NCBI GenBank assembly: GCA_900769775.1
Contig: CAAGHT010000047.1
Location: 1-11,847 of the forward strand
DNA length: 11,847 bases
Direction: 5' to 3'
From: Clostridia bacterium
Lineage (GTDB): Bacteria; Bacillota; Clostridia; Oscillospirales; Acutalibacteraceae
The notes below the pieces were generated by a model that made no database searches, was not told the DNA's origin, and saw only the letters and a program-made list of their open reading frames with translations. The translations under genes were made by a program, and so were the position numbers. Positions 6,168 through 10,926 of this stretch are shown piece after piece; within the stretch, counting starts at the first letter, position 1, and the number at the start of each line of letters is the position of its first letter.

Positions 6168-6710
6168 ATGAAAAAGTATGTATGTATGATTTGTGGCTAT
6201 GTTCACGAGGGAGATTCTGCACCCGATGAGTGCCCCATCTGCAAGGCTAAGGCTGAAAAGTTCAAGGAGCAGGCTGCTGAAAAGACTTGGGCTGCTGAGC
6301 ATGTTGTAGGCGTAGCACAGGGCGTTGACGAGAGAATTATCGAGGGTCTCCGCGAGAACTTTAACGGCGAATGCTCTGAGGTTGGTATGTATCTTGCAAT
6401 GGCAAGAGTTGCTCACCGTGAGGGCTATCCCGAAATTGGCCTTTACTGGGAGAAGGCTGCCTATGAAGAGGCAGAGCATGCTGCAAAGTTTGCTGAGCTT
6501 CTCGGCGAGGTTCTCACCGATTCTACCAAGAAGAATCTTGAGATGAGAGTTGATGCTGAGAACGGTGCTACCATGGGCAAGTTCGAGCTTGCTAAGCTTG
6601 CTAAGGAGCTTGGACTCGACGCTATTCACGATACCGTACACGAAATGGCACGCGACGAAGCTCGCCACGGAAAGGCTTTTGAAGGTTTGCTCGAGCGCTA
6701 CTTTCGCTAA
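6168..6710 (+). CDS. Reverse rubrerythrin (NADH-dependent peroxidase component)
   Basis: This 180-residue protein has an N-terminal rubredoxin-type iron centre (C6-x2-C9 and C22-x2-C25) followed by a ferritin-like di-iron four-helix domain. The domain carries ExxH-type motifs: NGECSEVGMY at 66-74, EEAEH at 100-104, ENG at 131-133 and HEMARDEARH at 158-167. The rubredoxin domain sits before the di-iron domain, the reverse of classical rubrerythrin. Such proteins reduce hydrogen peroxide, and in Clostridium also oxygen, with electrons from NADH through a flavoprotein and rubredoxin. GGAGGT lies 8 bases before ATG 6168. The codon choice is strongly biased (many GCT, GAG and AAG), unlike its neighbours, which suggests high expression. 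It lies downstream of perR and upstream of a flavin reductase domain that begins in the +1 frame at its stop codon. Confidence 0.94.
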   Translation: MKKYVCMICGYVHEGDSAPDECPICKAKAEKFKEQAAEKTWAAEHVVGVAQGVDERIIEGLRENFNGECSEVGMYLAMARVAHREGYPEIGLYWEKAAYEEAEHAAKFAELLGEVLTDSTKKNLEMRVDAENGATMGKFELAKLAKELGLDAIHDTVHEMARDEARHGKAFEGLLERYFR

Positions 6711-7212
6711 TAAGAAAGAAAAACCGAAAACCGATCCGACCGCCCTTTTCAACCTGTCCTACGGTCTCTTTATTCTGACCGCAAGAGACGGTGAAAAGGA
6801 CAACGGTTGTATCGTAAACACCGCATTTCAGGTGGCAAACGACCCCACCAAAATTGCGATTTCCTGCCAGAAGGAGAACCTTACCCGTGAGATAATTGGG
6901 AAAACGGGAGAGTTTAACCTCTCGGTGCTGACAAAAGAGGTTCCCTTTGAGGTTATCCGCCATTTTGGAATGCAGTCGGGCCGCGACACCGATAAATTTG
7001 CCGAGTGTGAAAGTGATCTTCGCTCTGCAAACGGAATAAAATATATTCCGAAATATACAAACGCATTTTTCTCGGTTAAGGTAGAGCATTCACTCGACCT
7101 CGGAAGCCACGAAATGTTTGTGGGAGAGATTACCGAATCTAAGGTTCTCGGGAAAGAGCCCTCCTGCACCTATGCTTACTATCATTCCGATATAAAACCG
7201 AAAATGAAATAA
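6679..7212 (+). CDS. Flavin reductase-domain protein without a clear start codon (possible frameshifted extension of rubrerythrin)
   Basis: The conserved domain starts at about base 6739 (TDPTALFNLSYGLF) and runs to the stop at 7210-7212. It is an FMN-binding split-barrel flavin reductase domain: the VLTKEVPFEV and FGMQSGRDTDKF stretches and the ending TYAYYHSDIKPK match clostridial flavoredoxin-type proteins. Such domains move electrons from NAD(P)H or ferredoxin to rubredoxin/rubrerythrin, which fits the neighbour. No ATG, GTG or TTG occurs in this frame between the rubrerythrin stop and the domain. The nearest is TTG 6679, inside rubrerythrin, with only a cramped GGAAAGG 3 bases upstream; it is used here as a formal start. 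The frame is +1 relative to rubrerythrin and is open across its stop, so a +1 shift near UUU-C (6702-6705) would give a fused protein. No usual C-terminal rubredoxin extension is present. Confidence 0.75.
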   Translation: MKVCSSATFANKKEKPKTDPTALFNLSYGLFILTARDGEKDNGCIVNTAFQVANDPTKIAISCQKENLTREIIGKTGEFNLSVLTKEVPFEVIRHFGMQSGRDTDKFAECESDLRSANGIKYIPKYTNAFFSVKVEHSLDLGSHEMFVGEITESKVLGKEPSCTYAYYHSDIKPKMK

Positions 7213-7213
7213 T

Positions 7214-7254
7214 AAACCGAGGAGATATGCAGAAAAGCATATCTCCTCGGTTTT
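7214..7254 (+). terminator. Strong intrinsic terminator of the perR-rubrerythrin-flavin reductase operon
   Basis: A perfect 17-bp stem (7214-7230 with 7237-7253) encloses AGAAAA and ends in TTTT. It starts two bases after the flavin reductase stop codon. It shows that the domain belongs to the operon's transcript. Confidence 0.92.
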
Positions 7255-7276
7255 AATTCCATGCAAACGATCCGTC

Positions 7277-7315
7277 TTGAAAAATTTTACAAAACATACT
7301 ATCATAACGATAGCA
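7277..7315 (+). promoter_or_regulatory. Orphan promoter with dyad over the -10 (module copy 1)
   Basis: TTGAAA (7277-7282), a 17-base spacer and TATCAT (7300-7305) form a sigma-A type promoter. CTATC (7299-7303) and GATAG (7309-7313) form an inverted repeat across the -10. The 39 bases match the promoter of the lipoprotein gene (8491-8529) at 33 positions in the same register. No convincing gene follows on this strand, only a hairpin (7328-7353 region) and a terminator-like stem at 7386-7417. It may drive a short RNA or be the remnant of a lost gene. Confidence 0.55.
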
Positions 7316-7385
7316 AATCTTTTATCTTTATAGTGGGATAAAAGTGCGATTATACAAATCACACAACAAATTCATTTTAAAATCT

Positions 7386-7417
7386 AAGGGAGCTGCAGTA
7401 AACTGCAACTCCCTTTT
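7386..7417. terminator. Terminator of the pyruvyl transferase-type gene (minus), possibly bidirectional
   Basis: Two 13-base arms (7386-7398 and 7403-7415) pair around TAAA. In the minus-strand RNA the one imperfect position is a G-U pair, while on the plus strand it is a C-A mismatch. The plus side has a TTTTGATT tail and the minus side TTAGATTTT, so both directions are possible, each with a modest tail. Confidence 0.65.
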
Positions 7418-7419
7418 GA

Positions 7420-8249
7420 TTATATCCATAAGTCCACAGGAAAACTATCAAGCAAGTTCTGCTGCAATGCAGTTAAATCCGGCAATGGTGCAGGTTCCAT
7501 TTGGAGAGCTTCCTCGACGGTTTTGGCAACAGGATAAGAAAAACGTCCTGTAGAATAGTAGTAGTCATTATATTTAAAAGTATTCATATTATTCTGTAGC
7601 ATAATTGCAGGAACACCGTAGGCTTCTGCAAGAATAATTCCGTGTAAAGAGCTGCTGATAATCAACCTACACTTTACAATTTCATCAACAAAGCTACGCC
7701 AATCATCTGTGAGAGGATTGATTGCGTTCGGGTGGTCGCAACCATAGATATAATGCTGCACCACTTTATAGTCGTATGCTTTTTCTGTAGAAGCAGGCGT
7801 GTAGAATAAAGGAAGCAGCACAGCAGGGTCACCATAACACTCAGGACACTCATAGCCGTTATTCATCAACACACGCCGAGTTTCCGGACCTCTAACACAG
7901 CGAATATCTAATTTTCGCAATTTGGACCACCATATTTTGCGGTCTCCCCGTAGGGAACCGCTGCCCCATATAGTAGCGTCCTGATAACCGCCGTCAATAA
8001 TAGAACCAATTCCATAAACGTGTGCTGTATGCTTCCTTGGGCGACTTTCTTCAACACCTTTTTGTTTCTTTACATACTCAAAAACAACAGGAGAGAGAGC
8101 ATGTCTCCAACATTTTGTTTTTCTCCCTCAATTTTCCACCAGTGCAGGTGTACCGTGCTCGGTTTAATAGGCAAATGCGTGTCAGAAAGGTTGATTCGAT
8201 TTCTTTTTGCAAATTTTTCTATAATTTTTAAGAAGTTTTTAATTGACAT
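7420..8249 (-). pseudogene. Polysaccharide pyruvyl transferase-family protein, frameshifted in a GA repeat
   Basis: The reading frame starts at ATG 8249, with GGAG 8 bases upstream. It encodes 52 expected residues ending NVGDMLS, then runs into an early TAA at 8072-8070. Removing one GA unit from the GAGAGAGAG tract (plus-strand 8091-8099) restores ...NVGDMLSPVVFEYV... and joins it to the rest, ending at 7420, for a 275-residue protein. The repaired product has hallmarks of the family: the N-terminal N(V/F/W)GD-LSP motif, GSGSL, RGPETRR, a GDPAVLLP motif, and SSSLHGIILAEAYGVP near the C-terminus. Family members transfer pyruvate to sugars of surface polysaccharides. No other polysaccharide genes are nearby, so it stands alone with its own promoter. 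The shift may be phase variation, decay or a sequence error. A start at TTG 7920 would give only the 166-residue C-terminal part and is unlikely to be real. Confidence 0.82.
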
Positions 8250-8283
8250 TTAAAACACTCCGCGAGACAAATTTACTGTTAGT

Positions 8284-8312
8284 ATCATAACAAATAAACA
8301 ATCAAAAAGCAA
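8284..8312 (-). promoter_or_regulatory. Candidate promoter of the pyruvyl transferase-type gene
   Basis: On the minus strand, TTGCTT (8312-8307) and TATGAT (8289-8284) are separated by 17 bases, about 35 bases upstream of the ATG at 8249. The -10 lies inside a TGTTA-TGATAC-TAACA inverted repeat (8291-8276) that may be an operator. Confidence 0.5.
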
Positions 8313-8490
8313 GAATAAATAGCTAATTAGTGATACACCACGGTTCACTTTTTCGGCAAATCCATCGTGGTGTGCTTTATTACGAGGAGGAGGGAGAGAA
8401 AACTACCCCCTCCGTCTTTAGCTATGCAAAATCCTCTCCCTAACAGGAGCCCGAACCCTCTGCCACCCTTTACATAAGCGAGGCACTTTG
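8313..8490. other. Non-coding gap between divergent transcription units
   Basis: No supportable gene is seen. The arms ACACCACG (8335-8342) and CGTGGTGT (8366-8373) form an 8-bp inverted repeat with a 23-base loop and no good T-tract. The following stretch has purine-rich and pyrimidine-rich blocks (GGAGGAGGGAGAG, CCCCCTCC, CCTCTCCC) that could pair but give no clear single structure. Confidence 0.4.
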
Positions 8491-8530
8491 TTGCAAAACT
8501 TTACAAAATGTGCTATTATAACGATAGCAC
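8491..8530 (+). promoter_or_regulatory. Lipoprotein gene promoter with perfect dyad over the -10 (module copy 2)
   Basis: TTGCAA (8491-8496), a 17-base spacer and TATTAT (8514-8519) with an upstream TG at -15/-14 form an extended -10 promoter. GTGCTAT (8510-8516) and ATAGCAC (8524-8530) form a perfect inverted repeat with a 7-base centre, placed over the -10 and the start region. That is the right place for a repressor site. Confidence 0.68.
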
Positions 8531-8557
8531 GCTTTATTTTTAGGGGGGATATTTACG

Positions 8558-9748
8558 CTGAAAAGAAGATTGATTGCAGTTATTTTGACATTTTTATTGC
8601 TTATAACGGCAGGCTGCGGCAAGGCGGAAAGCGAAGCCGATGCTGTGCCGAGCACGCCCACACCGGCGGCAGAAGAAGCGCCCCAAAAGACAGCGGCAGA
8701 TGCCGAGGCGCTTATCGGAGAGTGCCGTTTTGATGAAGCCTATGAGCTTTTGCTGACACTTGCGGGAGACCCCGAAGCTGATGCACTCCTTGAATGTTAT
8801 ATAGAATTTCCGAATTTTACGGTAAATTATCCCGATGATGATAAAGAGGAAGAAATTTTCGAGGTAGCGGCAGGGGACAAGGATAGCGAAAATTATTATA
8901 TCGCCTTTAATTTAGCCCCCTTTACCGAGGATGAGACAGACGGACTTAGTAATTATCGGTTAGACTATGATGAAAACGGAAGAATTATCCGTTTTTCTGC
9001 CGATATAAAAGCCGACCTTGATAAGGTTACCATTGATTATGAATACGATGAGGACGGATGTCTTAAAAAAGCAAGCCTTCTTCAAACGGCAGACCGCAAC
9101 CGCGCCCCCAAAAGGAGCTATTCAATCGAGGTTGATGCTGACGGCCGCCCGACCCGTGTTTTCAATGACACCGAATCCTACCTTTACACTTATAAGGATG
9201 GACTTCTCAGCGAAATGCAGATGCAAGACAATTACCACGCCTATCATTATGAGTATTTTTATGAAAACGGACTGCTCAAATCTGTAAAGAATAACGGAAT
9301 GCTTGATACGAGCTATGAATATGACGAAAATGGCAGACTGCTGAAAGTTGAGAGCAAAAGCAATGCCGCCGAGAGCAAAACCGTTGTTTATGAGACTGAT
9401 GAAAACGGAAAAGAAACACGCACCGAGCGTTTTGGCAACGGAAATCTCAGAAAATATGATGAGAAGGGCAACCTCACTTATTATGAGGGACTGACCGAGG
9501 GCTACGGCAATCTCACTTATGATGAAAACGGTCGCCTCGTATCGGCTGAATGGTCGGTAAACTATACCAAAAAAGCGGTCGAATTTACCTATGATGAAAA
9601 GGGACATATGGCTTCTGCCACGGTTACCAAAAACGGCCGCACGATAGCATATACCTTTACCGAATATAAGGCGTATTACATCCCCGATGCAAATATCCGA
9701 AATGCCCTTTATAAAGAGCTTTATTTCGGGGCAAAAAGGGTAGGATAG
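8558..9748 (+). CDS. Secreted lipoprotein with YD/RHS-like repeats, apparent CTG start
   Basis: This 396-residue protein, counted from CTG 8558, has a lipoprotein signal peptide: basic n-region KRR, a hydrophobic core, and the lipobox LITAGC with the lipidated cysteine at about 20. A Pro/Ala/Glu-rich linker follows. The rest carries repeats of the YDENGRL/YDEDGCL/YDEKGNL type from about 137 to 355, like the YD repeats of RHS proteins, which form beta structures. No enzyme motif is seen, so a surface binding or structural role is only a guess. CTG was chosen because AGGGGGG (8542-8548) lies 9 bases before it and it gives the signal peptide its positive n-region. The nearest standard start, TTG 8570, is 21 bases from the ribosome binding site and loses all three basic residues. 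Confidence 0.8.
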   Translation: MKRRLIAVILTFLLLITAGCGKAESEADAVPSTPTPAAEEAPQKTAADAEALIGECRFDEAYELLLTLAGDPEADALLECYIEFPNFTVNYPDDDKEEEIFEVAAGDKDSENYYIAFNLAPFTEDETDGLSNYRLDYDENGRIIRFSADIKADLDKVTIDYEYDEDGCLKKASLLQTADRNRAPKRSYSIEVDADGRPTRVFNDTESYLYTYKDGLLSEMQMQDNYHAYHYEYFYENGLLKSVKNNGMLDTSYEYDENGRLLKVESKSNAAESKTVVYETDENGKETRTERFGNGNLRKYDEKGNLTYYEGLTEGYGNLTYDENGRLVSAEWSVNYTKKAVEFTYDEKGHMASATVTKNGRTIAYTFTEYKAYYIPDANIRNALYKELYFGAKRVG

Positions 9749-9758
9749 AACAACTTTA

Positions 9759-9797
9759 TTGAAAAAGAAACAAAGATATGCTATCATATAGGTAGCA
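9759..9797 (+). promoter_or_regulatory. Candidate promoter with dyad over the -10 (module copy 3)
   Basis: TTGAAA (9759-9764), a 17-base spacer, TATCAT (9782-9787) and an upstream TG match the architecture of the modules at 7277 and 8491. It would start transcription near 9794, shortly before the ribosome binding site of the next gene. Confidence 0.5.
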
Positions 9798-9808
9798 TAT
9801 CTTTTTTT
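9772..9808 (+). terminator. Hairpin with T-tract between the lipoprotein and membrane protein genes
   Basis: A perfect 12-bp stem, AAAGATATGCTA (9772-9783) with TAGCATATCTTT (9793-9804), and a TTTTTTT tail have the form of an intrinsic terminator for the lipoprotein gene, although the stem is AT-rich. It overlaps the promoter candidate at 9759-9787, so it may be terminator, operator or both. AGGAGG (9809-9814) follows the T-tract at once. Confidence 0.6.
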
Positions 9809-9819
9809 AGGAGGAAAAA

Positions 9820-10392
9820 ATGAACAAAAACCTCTTTTCATCCAAAAAGAACTATATAATCACATGGATTCTCGCTTTAATGGTAATGGCGCTTTCCTTT
9901 TTTGGAGAAAACTCAACGACGGGATTTATTGCTGTGATGTTTTCAGCCCAGGCGGATGATGAGAACGGCATTAGCGAGTTGTGCCGTCGGGTAATGTTCG
10001 GTCTTTATGCAATCCGCTGCCTTGTCACCTTTACTATATCTATGGCTGCAATCTCCGGCACGCTGAATCTGCTTGCCGTCAGCGACTTTGTCGGAAGCTG
10101 TCTTGTAAGTGCAGGCTCAGTTCTTATGCTTGTCGGCGCAATCTACAGTTTTGAACATATAACCCTCTTTAAGGCGGGCGCGCTTGCAACAGGAGTCGGA
10201 ATGCTCCTGCCTTTCAGTATAACAACCCTTGTTGTAGCACAGAACGGTGCTTTTAACGGAATCGGATTCACAGATGTTTTATCAGTCCTTTTCGTTCCTC
10301 TTGAGGCGATTTTCTTTGTTTCGCTCTGCTTCCTCACAAAAAGTAAAAATTCTGTGAACTGCCTTGAAACAGAGCAGGAAGATGGTATATAA
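9820..10392 (+). CDS. Multi-pass membrane protein of unknown function
   Basis: This 190-residue protein has about five hydrophobic segments (roughly 11-28, 57-84, 88-110, 116-140 and 150-173) and an acidic C-terminal tail (ETEQEDGI). I do not recognise a family. The segment between the first two helices (QADDENGISELCRR) is polar and may be a loop. AGGAGG lies 5 bases before the ATG. It is followed after 30 bases by another small membrane protein gene, for which a separate promoter candidate exists, so operon membership is uncertain. No transport or enzymatic motif is visible. Confidence 0.75.
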   Translation: MNKNLFSSKKNYIITWILALMVMALSFFGENSTTGFIAVMFSAQADDENGISELCRRVMFGLYAIRCLVTFTISMAAISGTLNLLAVSDFVGSCLVSAGSVLMLVGAIYSFEHITLFKAGALATGVGMLLPFSITTLVVAQNGAFNGIGFTDVLSVLFVPLEAIFFVSLCFLTKSKNSVNCLETEQEDGI

Positions 10393-10393
10393 T
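10364..10393 (+). promoter_or_regulatory. Candidate promoter of the downstream two-gene operon
   Basis: TTGAAA (10364-10369) lies within the end of the preceding gene and TATAAT (10388-10393) overlaps its stop codon, with an 18-base spacer. The leader to the next ATG would be about 23 bases. A second TATAAT at 10401-10406 has no matching -35. Confidence 0.5.
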
Positions 10394-10422
10394 ACCTATA
10401 TATAATATAAGGAGTATTTTTT

Positions 10423-10926
10423 ATGGATACCTTTTTTGAACAGATAATTAAAGTTAAAAGAAAGCCTGCCGAGATAGCAATGACCCTCGGCATTATTATC
10501 GCCGCTATGGTCGTTATCTTCCTTGCATGGCTTTTTGTAATGCCGCTTTTCCCTCCCTTCGGTCTTCTTTTAATTCTGGGAGCCTGCTTCGGTGCCTATA
10601 AGCTCATCTCGATGACCTCGATTGAGTATGAATATATTTTCACAAACGGCGATCTTGATATTGATAAGATTATCGCAAAATCATCGAGAAAGCGTGTTGT
10701 TTCAATCAACTGCTCAAAGATTGAGCGCTTCGGCAAGTATAACCCCGCCGCTCGCCCCTCCACCTCGGTTAAAAAGGTTTACACCCTTTGCGATGCTGAT
10801 GACCCGAACGCAATGTTTTTTGTTGCTCCTCACAAGCAGGAGGGTCTTGTTATGGTTGTTTTCGCTCCCGATGAGAGAATAAAGGGAGTTATCGAGAAGG
10901 CTGTGCCGAGGATTGCGCGCTCATGA
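10423..10926 (+). CDS. Small two-helix membrane protein (possibly DUF6106-like)
   Basis: This 167-residue protein has two hydrophobic helices (about 16-38 and 43-62) and a C-terminal soluble domain of roughly 100 residues. The segment YEYIFTNGDLDIDKIIAKSSRKRVVSI (about 69-95), followed by alternating strands and a final helix (ERIKGVIEKAV), resembles the bacterial PH-like fold seen in membrane-associated small proteins. I tentatively recall this layout as DUF6106 in Clostridia but cannot confirm it. AGGAG (10410-10414) precedes ATG by 8 bases. Its stop overlaps the start of the NAD(P)H-hydrate repair gene as ATGA, so the two are translationally coupled. No functional link between them is obvious. 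Confidence 0.75.
   Translation: MDTFFEQIIKVKRKPAEIAMTLGIIIAAMVVIFLAWLFVMPLFPPFGLLLILGACFGAYKLISMTSIEYEYIFTNGDLDIDKIIAKSSRKRVVSINCSKIERFGKYNPAARPSTSVKKVYTLCDADDPNAMFFVAPHKQEGLVMVVFAPDERIKGVIEKAVPRIARS

Noticed and set aside
6550..6678. ATG at 6550 as start of the flavin reductase gene
   Set aside because: It would overlap rubrerythrin by about 160 bases and the encoded residues show no relation to any flavin reductase N-terminus; they are the shadow of rubrerythrin in another frame.
6129..6752. Long antisense reading frame opposite rubrerythrin
   Set aside because: It mirrors the strongly biased codons of rubrerythrin, has no recognisable domain and no ribosome binding site.
7344..7553. Plus-strand reading frame of 69 residues after the orphan promoter
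   Set aside because: It runs antisense into the pyruvyl transferase-type gene, crosses the terminator hairpin and has a poor ribosome binding site.
7420..7920. A complete 166-residue protein starting at TTG 7920
   Set aside because: The conserved family sequence continues upstream without break to the GA-repeat frameshift and then to ATG 8249, so the TTG is an internal leucine codon.
8020..8253. Plus-strand frames opposite the pyruvyl transferase-type gene N-terminus
   Set aside because: The minus strand encodes the conserved family motif here; the plus-strand frames have no ribosome binding site or known domain.
9122..9841. Long antisense reading frame opposite the lipoprotein gene
   Set aside because: The plus-strand gene has a signal peptide, ribosome binding site and repeats, whereas the antisense frame has no family features and is produced by the repetitive YD coding.
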